A DNA stretch of 60,944 nucleotides from Bacteroidales bacterium (GTDB lineage Bacteria; Bacteroidota; Bacteroidia; Bacteroidales; F082), in NCBI GenBank assembly GCA_017477425.1, contig JAFUVT010000035.1, forward strand, positions 1-60,944, written 5' to 3'. The notes below the pieces were generated by a model. The model saw only the letters and a program-made list of their open reading frames with translations. It was not told the origin of the DNA and did no database searches. Both the position numbers and the translations under genes were made by a program. The first letter of the stretch is position 1. The number at the start of each line of letters is the position of its first letter. Shown here one piece after another: positions 42,401-49,570 of the stretch.

Positions 42401-42899
42401 CCGTTCCTTGACCGCCATCTTCGAACTGCAATCTTTTGAAATCAAGGTTACCATCGACCCAGAAGAAGCCGGTACAGTGACTGGCGAAGGCACCTACAAC
42501 TACGGCGACGAGGTCACCTTGGTCCTCAACCGTAACGAAGATTGGGCTTTCCAAAACTGGACCGAGAACGGAGAAATCGTCTGCGAAGAGATGACCTATA
42601 CCTTCATCATCACAGCTGACCGCACTTTGGTGGCCCACTTCATGCATACCGAAGGTGTCGGCGAACACAACGGCACAACCTTACTCTATCCCAACCCCGT
42701 CAGCGACAAACTGACCATCGAGACGACCGAAAACATCAATACGGTGGAAGTCTTCAACTTGGTGGGAGCCTTGGTCTACAGCCAGAAGGACTGCACCAAC
42801 AAGGTGGAAATCAACACCGCCGACCTGCAAAGCGGCATCTATTTCATCCGCCTGACAAGCGCAAATCTCTCGGAAACGAGAAGGTTTGTGAAAGAATAA
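39492..42899 (+). CDS. gingipain-like C25 cysteine peptidase with five InlB-type repeats and T9SS signal
   Basis: 1135 residues. A signal peptide (LTFLLVLAMSTLFATAQ) is followed by a propeptide-like part (about 20-220) and a caspase-hemoglobinase fold with ALEPWTNWKIQKGFDVNLVT and FLVLVGDVAQIP. The catalytic pair is His446 (YTAHGDNNMW) and Cys478/479 (MGNCCLSGNFG). Residues about 686-1049 hold five divergent InlB-type beta repeats of about 74 residues (YTISVSANPTNGGTVTGGGT ... NRTLVAQF). The C-terminus is a T9SS type A domain (LLYPNPVSDKLTIETTENIN). It should be an anchored surface protease. The specificity pocket cannot be judged from the sequence. Confidence 0.88.
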   Translation: MKKLTFLLVLAMSTLFATAQNGRIELRSTSKAEITNSDFNSLRATFSYGSVESIEVATERGTFSEIAIEGTYASGEIGAPELPASHQLLAVPFGATPQVSVISYSTTDYNLSDYGINTILPHQPSVRKDQDMDEVEFVYNTAAYQTRSLATAPEATIEVQGTMRGIRVGSLVINPVSYNAATNTLRVFNDIEVEINFVGADRAETERMLLSTYSPYFDIVYRQMFNYRQILDVYDDHPDLMAYPVHMIVIAPDNYVSALEPWTNWKIQKGFDVNLVTTSQCGTTYSAIRSYVQNLYNTGVDQGATPTFLVLVGDVAQIPNTQGSSTQKVTDLYYGSVDNDYFPDMFYSRMSAENTTQLTAIVNKILQYEQYTMPDPSYLNNVTLIAGWDSYWTSYVGAPTINYATTYYYNTAHGFNEVHSHVNQSQYSGCYNALSTGVGFVNYTAHGDNNMWYQPQLNNSGVNALTNTNKYFLAMGNCCLSGNFGYNSACFGEAMIRAENKAAYSYIGSCPNTYWYEDYYFGVGATNTFGSTPNINNTSTGVYDGIWMDDTYNTVSSIVFLGNLAVCYAHAGNYQTSVTPLYYWQAYHVLGDGSIMPYRVQPTANTVSHASTIPAGAGNFTVNAQAGSYIGISQNNVLKGVALVPASGSVSVPYSGIASGSQVRIVVTKPQRQPYIQDINVGGGTQNYTISVSANPTNGGTVTGGGTYQQGQICTVHANANSGYTFTNWTEGGNVVSTNADYTFTVTGNRTLVANFQAQPQNYTISVSANPTNGGTVTGGGTYQQGQSCTVTATPATGYTFLRWTENGNQVSTNASYTFTVTGNRTLVAQFQIQSYTISATADPTNGGTIAGTGTYNYGQSCTLTATPATGYNFVRWTKNGQQVSTNATYTFSVTESATFVAQFQLQSCAIFVSAYPVEGGIATGGGSYLYGDNLTVTATANEGYNFIHWVEDDNVVSTQANYSFTVTGSRSLTAIFELQSFEIKVTIDPEEAGTVTGEGTYNYGDEVTLVLNRNEDWAFQNWTENGEIVCEEMTYTFIITADRTLVAHFMHTEGVGEHNGTTLLYPNPVSDKLTIETTENINTVEVFNLVGALVYSQKDCTNKVEINTADLQSGIYFIRLTSANLSETRRFVKE
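41551..42641 (+). repeat. five tandem InlB-type repeats inside the C25 peptidase gene
   Basis: Units of about 220 bases. Units 1 and 2 are almost identical in DNA (AACTACACCATCAGCGTCTC, then GGCCAACCCGACCAACGGTG in both) and units 3 to 5 have diverged, which points to a recent duplication at the front. Confidence 0.85.
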
Positions 42900-42925
42900 G
42901 GAAATCGATTTATCGATGATGGTTG

Positions 42926-42953
42926 GTAGAGACGCAAAATTTTGCGTCTCTAC
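42926..42953. repeat. family D palindrome between convergent genes
   Basis: A perfect 28-base palindrome with ends GTAGAGACG and CGTCTCTAC and core CAAAATTTTG. It starts 27 bases after the C25 stop, and its last base is part of the TAG stop of the YiiX-like gene. It may serve as a weak two-way terminator. Confidence 0.9.
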
Positions 42954-43561
42954 TATTTTATGGGAACCAGCAAAGGGGAATGGAAAAGGTCGTCGGGATT
43001 GGTGCCCAAAACGCCTTGCGGGATCTCCATGCCTTGCGCCTCAAACAGTTCCACCCAATACGGGTCGAACTCGCCCTCAGCGTTGCGGAAATTCATCGGG
43101 ACGGCCTCGAAAATAGGCTGTCCTTTGCGTTGGTAGCAGTCGTAAATCAATTCGCTACAATAGAATTTGCCGTTGTCGGGAAGGAAGGTGAAGTCATATT
43201 CAGCACCCACTAGGCTTTTGGCCTTGGCCACGAATTTCAAGGCATCGCGGTTGTCTTTCAGCTGCATGATTCTGATGTTGGGCAGGTTGCCGTTCTCGTC
43301 TTTCTGTGCCTCCAAAAAAACCTCGAGTGGACGACGCGAAACGCCCGTCCGAGGCGCGGCGTCGATGACGAAAAGGCTGTCGTTGCAGCCTTCGATGATG
43401 CCCACATGCACCATCGCGCCTGTGCTGCCCATGATGGCTTGGTCCATTGCGCCCGCCGAAGCGCCTTCCACGAAAATCAAGTCGCCGGAAAACATCGGTT
43501 CTTGATGACTACAGGCTACCAATAGCAAAGCCAAAAAAACGACAAAAACGGTCTTTTTCAT
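42953..43561 (-). CDS. YiiX/NlpC-P60-like cysteine hydrolase lipoprotein
   Basis: 202 residues from ATG 43561. Lipobox LLLVACSHQ with Cys at about 17. FSGDLIFVEGASAGAMDQAI, VHVGIIEG (His), and KFYCSELIYDCYQ (Cys) show a circularly permuted NlpC/P60 fold of the YiiX/YebB type. Such enzymes may cut peptidoglycan or an amide or ester at the cell envelope; the substrate is unknown. Overlaps the EamA gene by ATGA. The stop TAG is built from the end of the family D palindrome at 42926-42953. Confidence 0.82.
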   Translation of the reverse strand: MKKTVFVVFLALLLVACSHQEPMFSGDLIFVEGASAGAMDQAIMGSTGAMVHVGIIEGCNDSLFVIDAAPRTGVSRRPLEVFLEAQKDENGNLPNIRIMQLKDNRDALKFVAKAKSLVGAEYDFTFLPDNGKFYCSELIYDCYQRKGQPIFEAVPMNFRNAEGEFDPYWVELFEAQGMEIPQGVLGTNPDDLFHSPLLVPIK

Positions 43562-44481
43562 TTTGTTTCGCTGACTTTCGGCGTTGCCGCCCGACTTTGG
43601 TTGACAATCCATACACCAGAGAAAACCAAAACCATGGCCACAACCTTAAGCCAGGTCATCTTGTCCAACCCAATGACGACGCTGATGATGGTGGCAATGG
43701 TGGGCTGCACATAGTTGTACATGCTGACCACGGTGGGGCGCAGACGTTTTTGCCCGACGGGAATCAAAAAATAGGCAATAAAAGTGGCGCAAACCACCAC
43801 GAAAGCCACCTGCCAGAGCACCTTGCTCTCCATCTGGCCAAATGGCGCCTGGACCAGATGCCGCGCATTGAACGGCAACGCCATCAGCATGGAAAACAGG
43901 AACATCCATTTCATGAAGGTGACCACGTTGTACTTCGAGATCAAGGGGCGGAAAATGCCGAGGTAAAGGGCGAACGTCAAGGCGTTGACGATGGTCAGCA
44001 CGATGCCCAACGGCTTGGTCTCTGACGCGCCTCCGCCCAAACCGACAGAATTGAAAACCAAAATCAAAACTCCCGTAAGGCTCACCAAAATGCCGCCGAC
44101 TTTCTTCCCCGTGATAGGTTCTTTCAGGACGATGGCCGCCACCACCATGGTCAAGATGGGCGTGCAGGTATTGGCAATGGCCAAGTCGATGGAAGTCGTC
44201 ATGGTGACAGCTTTCAGGAAACTGATTTGAGTGAGGTAAAGGCCGAGCATCGAGGCCACGAAAATCTTCGGCAGGTCCTTCAAATCCACCTTTTCCTTGG
44301 GCATGAAAAGCGACAGCAGCCAAAACAAAATGGTGGCTCCCGTCGCTCTCAGGCAAAACAAATCCATTGGGCTCAACAGACCCGCGTTAGAGATGTTTTT
44401 GCAGCAGATGATGTTGAACCCAAAGATGCAGTAGGCACCAAAGCAGGCGAGGTGCCCAATGAGTATGGACGACTTATTCAA
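43558..44481 (-). CDS. EamA family (drug/metabolite) transporter
   Basis: About 307 residues. There is no ATG near the expected start; a TTG at 44481, overlapping the nitroreductase stop, gives the normal family length, and the longer frame lies inside the nitroreductase gene. Ten membrane segments in two EamA halves, with GAYCIFGFNIICCKNI, TSIDLAIANTCTPILTMVVA and MYNYVQPTIATIISVVIGLD. An exporter of small metabolites of unknown kind. Coupled by ATGA to the YiiX-like gene. Confidence 0.78.
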   Translation of the reverse strand: MNKSSILIGHLACFGAYCIFGFNIICCKNISNAGLLSPMDLFCLRATGATILFWLLSLFMPKEKVDLKDLPKIFVASMLGLYLTQISFLKAVTMTTSIDLAIANTCTPILTMVVAAIVLKEPITGKKVGGILVSLTGVLILVFNSVGLGGGASETKPLGIVLTIVNALTFALYLGIFRPLISKYNVVTFMKWMFLFSMLMALPFNARHLVQAPFGQMESKVLWQVAFVVVCATFIAYFLIPVGQKRLRPTVVSMYNYVQPTIATIISVVIGLDKMTWLKVVAMVLVFSGVWIVNQSRAATPKVSETK

Positions 44482-45130
44482 TCCAGTAGACGTAATTCTC
44501 CTTGCGCGGTCTGGCCTCAGGATAGTCGCCAGCGGTATAGCCAAGGATGCAGTTGCCGATGCCGACGTACTTGGTGTCGTCGATGCCGAGTTCACGCAGG
44601 ATGGCCTTACCTTCCTCGGTCTCGAAGACCTCCTTGGCGCGGTGGATCCAGCAGGAGCCCAAGCCCTTGGCGTGGGCGGCGTTGAGCAGGTTGCCCATCA
44701 CCAGCGAGCCGTCTTCTTTCCAAGTGAAGGCAGCGGTGGTGTCGGCCAAAACGACCAATACCACAGGAGCGCCGTAGAAAGGATCTCTGTCGTTGTCGGG
44801 ACCAAAGACGGCACCGTTGAGCTTGCTCAGCTTGTCGCGCACCTCGCGGTTGGTGACGGCCACAATGACAGGAGCCTGGCGATTCATGCCCGTGGGGGCG
44901 TATGTGCCAGCCTCGATGATTTCTTCAATGACCTCTTTGGGCGGCATCTGGTCGGTGTAGCTGCGCACGCTGCGGCGCGTCAGCAGGTCTTGCATAGTAG
45001 TGTTCATGGTAGTTTCGTTTGTGTTGTTATCAGCAGTTGAGGCTCCTGAGCCTGTCGAAGGAGTCGAAGGGTCGCACGAACTGAAGGCGGCGATTACAGC
45101 CAAAGCGAAAACGAAAAGTAGTTTCTTCAT
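44474..45130 (-). CDS. nitroreductase family lipoprotein, repeat-encoded linker
   Basis: 218 residues. The signal peptide ends in the lipobox AFSSC (Cys19), so a FMN nitroreductase domain is anchored to a membrane facing the periplasm, which is unusual. LLTRRSVRSYTDQMPPKEVI, GTYAPTGMNRQAPVIVAVTN, and GLGSCWIHRAKEVFETEEG are typical of the family. Residues 20-30 (DPSTPSTGSGA) are encoded by a family A repeat placed directly after the lipobox Cys, so the linker is made from repeat DNA. It follows the DUF362 lipoprotein gene by 11 bases. Confidence 0.85.
   Translation of the reverse strand: MKKLLFVFALAVIAAFSSCDPSTPSTGSGASTADNNTNETTMNTTMQDLLTRRSVRSYTDQMPPKEVIEEIIEAGTYAPTGMNRQAPVIVAVTNREVRDKLSKLNGAVFGPDNDRDPFYGAPVVLVVLADTTAAFTWKEDGSLVMGNLLNAAHAKGLGSCWIHRAKEVFETEEGKAILRELGIDDTKYVGIGNCILGYTAGDYPEARPRKENYVYWIE
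45041..45074. repeat. family A repeat inside the nitroreductase gene
   Basis: GGCTCCTGAGCCTGTCGAAG then GAGTCGAAGGGTCG. It codes for the linker after the lipobox and is read in the same frame as the copy in the dihydrouridine synthase (PSTPSTGSG). Confidence 0.85.
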
Positions 45131-45141
45131 AACGCAAATGA

Positions 45142-46170
45142 TTATTTGTCGATGTTAACCAATTCATATTCACGAGTTCCGAGGCCGATTTTAGCGGCAT
45201 GTTCAAGGATGTGGATGCCGTGTTGACGGTTAACGCGGTTGATGAGTGCGGTGGCGTCGTCGCCTTCGGCATTGGGATAGTTGAACACGAGGTCGATGCA
45301 GGCCTGGTCAAGAGCGACGGGGTCAGTGGAGGCCAGGATGCCCACGTCCTTCATCTCGGGGTCGGCAGGATGGGCGTCGCAGTCGCAGTCGACGCTGAGG
45401 TTGTTCATCACGTCGATGTAGATGATGTCCTTGCCTTCTTGCTTGAAGTAGTTGTGCACGCCTTGCGCAGCGGCGGCCATCGATTCGAGGAAGCCGTCTT
45501 GGTTTTCGATATGGCTCCAACACTCAGCGGGGTCGGTGGTGTAGCCGCAGGAGTGGATGTAGGCCTTGCCGCCCGTTGAAGCCACACCGATGCTCTGGTT
45601 CTTCAGCACGCCGCCGAAGCCGCCCATGGCATGACCCTTGAAGTGGGCCAAATTGACCATGAAATCGTAGTCGGCCAAGTGCTCGCCCACGATGTCGTGT
45701 TTGATATAGGTGGTGTCCACGACGGGAATCTGCATCTCGCCGAATTCGTCCATGATGTCGACCTTAGCGATGTCGAGGAAACCGTGCTCCTTGATGGTCT
45801 CCCAGTGCTTCTTCACATCTTGGCGCGAGCCACCGTAAGCGGTGTTGCATTCCACGATGGTGCCGTTGACGGTGTTCACCAAGTCCTTGATGAGCTCGGG
45901 CTTCAGGTAGTTGTGCCCGCCACTTTCGCCCGTGCTGATTTTCACGGCCACGCGCTGACCTTCGGCAGGTTTCACGCCGAGGGCTTCGTAAATCTTCACC
46001 AGGCCTTCGGGGCTGATGTCCTTGGTCATGTAAACGACGGGGGTCGTCGCTTCGGGTTGTGCTTGTTGTTCCATTTCGTTGGTATTGGTGTTTTCTTGAG
46101 TCGGATTGTTGTTGCCGCAGCCGCCGACGAGCAGCGCCAATGCGGCAAGGGTTAGGATGCTTTTCTTCAT
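45142..46170 (-). CDS. DUF362 lipoprotein
   Basis: 342 residues. The lipobox LLVGGC (Cys18) is followed by an Asn/Gln/Thr-rich linker (about 19-45) and the DUF362 domain with RVAVKISTGESGGHNYLKPE, FMVNLAHFKGHAMGGFGG and GVLKNQSIGVAS. IDVMNNLSVDCDCDAHPADP gives a cluster of Cys residues. DUF362 proteins are linked to Fe-S proteins, and this form has no ferredoxin domain. It is the first gene of an operon of three lipoproteins and an EamA transporter, which hints at a periplasmic redox step. Promoter at 46190-46197. Confidence 0.85.
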   Translation of the reverse strand: MKKSILTLAALALLVGGCGNNNPTQENTNTNEMEQQAQPEATTPVVYMTKDISPEGLVKIYEALGVKPAEGQRVAVKISTGESGGHNYLKPELIKDLVNTVNGTIVECNTAYGGSRQDVKKHWETIKEHGFLDIAKVDIMDEFGEMQIPVVDTTYIKHDIVGEHLADYDFMVNLAHFKGHAMGGFGGVLKNQSIGVASTGGKAYIHSCGYTTDPAECWSHIENQDGFLESMAAAAQGVHNYFKQEGKDIIYIDVMNNLSVDCDCDAHPADPEMKDVGILASTDPVALDQACIDLVFNYPNAEGDDATALINRVNRQHGIHILEHAAKIGLGTREYELVNIDK

Positions 46171-46189
46171 ATTATTCTGATTTAGGGCG

Positions 46190-46197
46190 CAAAGTTA
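46190..46197 (-). promoter_or_regulatory. -7 element of the DUF362 operon
   Basis: Reads TAACTTTG on the minus strand, 19 bases before the start. Confidence 0.5.
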
Positions 46198-46238
46198 CGC
46201 ATTATTTTCGCAATTTTGCAGCCCAAAACTGAAATTGC

Positions 46239-47150
46239 ATGCAAAAACTGAAAAGTTACGTCCTGCCCATCGCCATCGTTCTGGGTTTGCTGCTGCACGA
46301 CTATTGTGCCGCCCTGAGCGTGGTGGTGCCCTATATCATCTTCACCATCTTGCTGCTGACTTTCACGGCTGTCGACATCAAAAAGCTGCGTTTCAAGCCG
46401 CTGTTCGTTTGGATTATCTCCTTTCAGGTGGCGGTGAGTTTAGGTGGATATGAATTACTGAAAGCATTGAATGTCAACGAGATCATCGCTGAAGGCGTGC
46501 TCATCGGAGTGCTGTGTCCCGTGGCGGCTTCGGTGGCGGTGGTGAGCACCATGCTGGGCGCCGACCGCAACACAGTGACTTCCTACACCGTCATCGGCAA
46601 CTTGGTGATTTCCCTCGTCGCGCCCATCTATTTCTCTTTCATCGGTGTCAACCAAGACATGCCTTTCGTGGCGTCGTTCCTGCAAATCCTAAAACGCATC
46701 GGGACGGTCATCGGGCTGCCGTTTTTTGTGGCCTTGGCCTTGCAACTATGGTGGCCCAAAGCCAACGGTTTCTTGAGTCGCTACAAAGGCTTGGCCTTCT
46801 ATTTTTGGGCCGTGGCCTTGTTTTTGACCTTGGGCCAGACCATCGACTTCATTTTCCTGCACGGCAAGGGCAACTGGGGCAGCATCGGCTGGCTTGGCGT
46901 GTCTGCCTTGTTGTTTTGTATCATCCAGTTTGGCTTAGGGAAATGGATTGGGCATAAATACGGTGACACGATTGCGGGCGGACAGTTGCTCGGACAAAAG
47001 AACTCGGCCATGGGCATCTGGATGGCCAACCATTATTTGCATCCTTTAGCTTCCGTATATTTGGCCTTCTATTCCGTTTTGCAAAACCTGTTCAACAGCT
47101 GGCAGATCTGGTATCACGAGAAGAAGAAAAACACATCAATGCCGAACTAA
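46239..47150 (+). CDS. bile acid:sodium symporter-like membrane transporter
   Basis: 303 residues with about nine to ten membrane segments (LPIAIVLGLLLHDYCAALSV, VAVSLGGYELLKAL, VLIGVLCPVAASVAVVSTML). The pair of crossing regions, CPVAASVAVVSTMLGADRN and GGQLLGQKNSAMGIWMA, fits the BASS fold, which moves organic anions with sodium. Substrate unknown; bile acids, keto acids and pantoate are possible in the family. It has a basic tail (YHEKKKNTSMPN). Single gene on the plus strand, convergent with the GHMP kinase gene. Confidence 0.72.
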   Translation: MQKLKSYVLPIAIVLGLLLHDYCAALSVVVPYIIFTILLLTFTAVDIKKLRFKPLFVWIISFQVAVSLGGYELLKALNVNEIIAEGVLIGVLCPVAASVAVVSTMLGADRNTVTSYTVIGNLVISLVAPIYFSFIGVNQDMPFVASFLQILKRIGTVIGLPFFVALALQLWWPKANGFLSRYKGLAFYFWAVALFLTLGQTIDFIFLHGKGNWGSIGWLGVSALLFCIIQFGLGKWIGHKYGDTIAGGQLLGQKNSAMGIWMANHYLHPLASVYLAFYSVLQNLFNSWQIWYHEKKKNTSMPN

Positions 47151-47159
47151 CCAATACGA

Positions 47160-48182
47160 TTATTGGACTATTTCGTGATAGGCGAAAACCACCTCCAAAC
47201 CTTTTCCTTTGAAATAGGCCCTTATCTGGGTTTCAGGCCATTTCGTGGCGGCCAAAACGAAATCACCGCCCCAAGCGCCGAGCGATTTCAGTGTGCCTTC
47301 GAAGTCGGGGAAACGCTTTTGCACGGGCTCTTGCCCGATGCAACGCGCAATGATGCGCTCGTGGCATTGCATCAGCAGGCAGAAGTCGTCCAAAGTCTCA
47401 CATTTCGGCAAGGTACGACTGATTTCCGAGACGGTTTCGATATCTTTCTGTAAATCATCGGGGTTGACTTTCTCTCGGAAGGCCTTGATTTCTTTTGAAG
47501 AGCTTTGCTTTTGGCCTTGATAGACGAAAAACAGATGATCGGCAAAAGGAGGGTTGAAATCAACGGCTTTGACCATTGGTGTCGGCGTTTCGACAGGCTC
47601 AACGACCTTCACTTGCTGAGGTCCCTGAGCCTGTCGAAGGGCCGATTCGGCAGATGATAGTTGATAATAAATCGGTTGCTCCGCCGTGGCGCAGGCGATG
47701 TCGTAGCCCGAGCCGCCGAAGGTCAGTCGTAGCAATTCGTAAGGGTCCACGTTGGCCCAGCGCGCGAGGTTGGCAATCAAGGTGGAGCTGCTGCCGAGAC
47801 CCCAGTTCGGGTCGAAGTCCAATCGGGTGGCGAATCTGAGGTCGTTCCCTTCAAAAGCCTTGGGATTCAGCTGCTTGACGGCTTTCAGGATTTGCGACAG
47901 TTTTTCGGCCTTGGGCGGGTCGTCGCAATCGAGGATTTCAAGGTTTTCAGGGTTCAAGGTGACCGAAAACCAGGGACCATCGGGTTGATGGGCCTCCCAT
48001 TGTAGAGACGTTTCCTGAAACGTCTCTGGTAACCCGTTTTTTGTATTAGGAGACGTTTCGGGAAACGTCTCTACGGTCATTGTCTGTCCCAATTTTAACG
48101 GCAAAGCCAAGGCCAAAGCGCCTTCGAGAACGAGGTATTCGCCTGTCAAGAGGAATTTTCCGTGGGAATAGAAACGGTTCAT
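47160..48182 (-). CDS. GHMP kinase, mevalonate pathway type, with two in-frame repeat insertions
   Basis: 340 residues. FYSHGKFLLTGEYLVLEGAL, the ATP loop WGLGSSSTLIANLA (127-140), GSGYDIACATAE and a C-terminal GAWGGDFVLAAT are the GHMP pattern; the gene overlaps the HMG-CoA reductase gene by ATGA, so a mevalonate or phosphomevalonate kinase is likely. Two foreign segments lie in the protein. Residues about 37-60 are made from two family D palindromes and about 181-201 from a family A doublet. Both are in frame and interrupt variable loops. It should still fold, but activity is worth checking. Confidence 0.82.
   Translation of the reverse strand: MNRFYSHGKFLLTGEYLVLEGALALALPLKLGQTMTVETFPETSPNTKNGLPETFQETSLQWEAHQPDGPWFSVTLNPENLEILDCDDPPKAEKLSQILKAVKQLNPKAFEGNDLRFATRLDFDPNWGLGSSSTLIANLARWANVDPYELLRLTFGGSGYDIACATAEQPIYYQLSSAESALRQAQGPQQVKVVEPVETPTPMVKAVDFNPPFADHLFFVYQGQKQSSSKEIKAFREKVNPDDLQKDIETVSEISRTLPKCETLDDFCLLMQCHERIIARCIGQEPVQKRFPDFEGTLKSLGAWGGDFVLAATKWPETQIRAYFKGKGLEVVFAYHEIVQ
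47581..47643. repeat. family A inverted doublet inside the GHMP kinase gene
   Basis: Left arm GTCGGCGTTTCGACAGGCTC then AACGACC, right arm GGTCCCTGAGCCTGTCGAAG plus GGCC. Both arms are translated, about 21 codons without stops. Confidence 0.85.
48002..48074. repeat. two family D palindromes inside the GHMP kinase gene
   Basis: GTAGAGACG with core TTTCCTGAAA at 48002-48027 and a second copy with core TTTCGGGAAA at 48050-48074, about 22 bases apart. Together they encode the PETS and PETFQETS type residues. Confidence 0.85.
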
Positions 48183-49504
48183 TTTTTCAAGGAATCGAGG
48201 TACTGTTCAACGCCGGCATACGACACGGTCTTGTCCTTGAAATACTCTCGCGCCAGGCGCTTCTCTTCGTCGCTGGCGTTGAGTTGGTTGAGGATGTTGT
48301 TGAGGTGCATCTTCATGTGGCCGGCTTGGATGCCTTTGGTGGTCAGCGAACGCACGGCGGAGAAGTTGTTGGCCAAGCCCATCGTGGCAGCCACCGTCAT
48401 CAGCTCGGGAGCGGTGGGGTTGCCCAAAAGTTCCAAGGTCTTTTTGGCCAAAGGATGCAGGCTGGTGAGGCCGCCCACGGTGCCCAAGGCCATCGGCACC
48501 TCCAACTCAAAGTGGAAGATGCCATTTTCAATTGAGACGGACGAAAGGCTCTCGTAGCGACCGTTGCGCGATGCAAAGGTGTGTCCAGCGGCCTCCACGG
48601 CGCGGAAGTCGTTGCCCGTGGCGATGACCACAGCGTCGATGCCGTTGTAGATGCCTTTGTTGTGCGTCGTGGCACGATCCACGTCGATGTGGGCGATGTC
48701 CACGGCTTTCTTGAATTTCTTGGCGTATTCTGCCCCCGAAAGGTGCTCGTCAATGCCGTCCAACTGTTCCACGGGACATTCCACCCAGACCTTCACGCGG
48801 CAGTCGGGCGTGTTGTTCGACAGGATGGTCATGATGATTTCCACTTTGCGGAGGCCTTCGGGCAGCTCGTTTTGCTCGGCGAAGAAGTCCTGCAAACTAT
48901 GCCCAAACTGCTCCAAAGCGGAGTTGATAAAGTTGGCGCCCATGGCATCTCCTGTGTTGAACTCAACGCGAATCTGGTAATAGTCAGGGATTTGCGTGCT
49001 GTAGTCGATGAGGCGCATCCCGAGGATGCCGCCGCCGCGTTTGCGCATTTTCTCCGTCATGCTGTCAGTGTCGGCCAGCAAGCGTTTCTCGATTTCGGGG
49101 AACAGCGCAAAGAGTTGTTCTTTCGGGCCGCTCCAGCCGAAATGCACCTGTCCGACCTTGCGCACATCCACGACTTCGGCATGGAAGCCGCCGCGCTCGC
49201 CCCAGAACTTGGCCGCCGCCGAGGCAGCTGCGACCACGGAGCTTTCCTCGATGACCATCGGGACGATGTAGTCCTTTCCGTTGATGGTCACGTTGGGCGA
49301 GATGCCGTAAGGAATAAAGAAATTGGTGATGGTGTTCTCGCTGAATTCGTCAAAAAGCTGTTGCTGTTTCGAGTCGGAGTGCCAATAGCTCTTCAATAGG
49401 CTGATGACTTCGCCAGGGTTCTCGAAGTAGTTGGCAATCAGCTTCAGCTTCTCTTCCTTGAGAAGTTTCGAAAAGCCTTTCTTTATGCGTTCGCGAGTGG
49501 CCAT
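48179..49504 (-). CDS. mvaA: hydroxymethylglutaryl-CoA reductase, class II
   Basis: 441 residues. It makes mevalonate from HMG-CoA. VPMVIEESSVVAAASAAAKF holds the catalytic Glu (86/87), THNKGIYNGIDAVVIATGND the catalytic Lys and Asp, and LEVPMALGTVGGLTSLHPLA the nucleotide side. QAGHMKMHLNN near the C-terminus carries the catalytic His. Length and motifs fit class II. It overlaps the GHMP kinase gene by ATGA. No other pathway gene (synthase, decarboxylase) is in the window. Confidence 0.93.
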   Translation of the reverse strand: MATRERIKKGFSKLLKEEKLKLIANYFENPGEVISLLKSYWHSDSKQQQLFDEFSENTITNFFIPYGISPNVTINGKDYIVPMVIEESSVVAAASAAAKFWGERGGFHAEVVDVRKVGQVHFGWSGPKEQLFALFPEIEKRLLADTDSMTEKMRKRGGGILGMRLIDYSTQIPDYYQIRVEFNTGDAMGANFINSALEQFGHSLQDFFAEQNELPEGLRKVEIIMTILSNNTPDCRVKVWVECPVEQLDGIDEHLSGAEYAKKFKKAVDIAHIDVDRATTHNKGIYNGIDAVVIATGNDFRAVEAAGHTFASRNGRYESLSSVSIENGIFHFELEVPMALGTVGGLTSLHPLAKKTLELLGNPTAPELMTVAATMGLANNFSAVRSLTTKGIQAGHMKMHLNNILNQLNASDEEKRLAREYFKDKTVSYAGVEQYLDSLKK

Positions 49505-49519
49505 CTTGATTTGCCATTA

Positions 49520-49563
49520 GAAAAAGCCCATGTCATTCCTGAAGGAATCTATGGGCTTTTTCG
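49520..49563 (-). terminator. terminator between the DUF4468 gene and mvaA
   Basis: AAAAAGCCCAT / ATGGGCTTTTT stem around ATTCCTGAAGGAAT, with T runs on both strands, 8 bases past the stop of the DUF4468-like gene. It separates that gene from mvaA downstream. Confidence 0.8.
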
Positions 49564-49570
49564 TTTGTTT

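Noticed and set aside
41551..42641. Possible CRISPR array
   Set aside because: The units are about 220 bases, contiguous and translated as InlB-type beta repeats; there are no spacers.
48002..48074. Two palindromes seen as ends of an invertible segment
   Set aside because: They enclose only about 22 bases, within a gene, and no recombinase is nearby; inversion would have no evident use.
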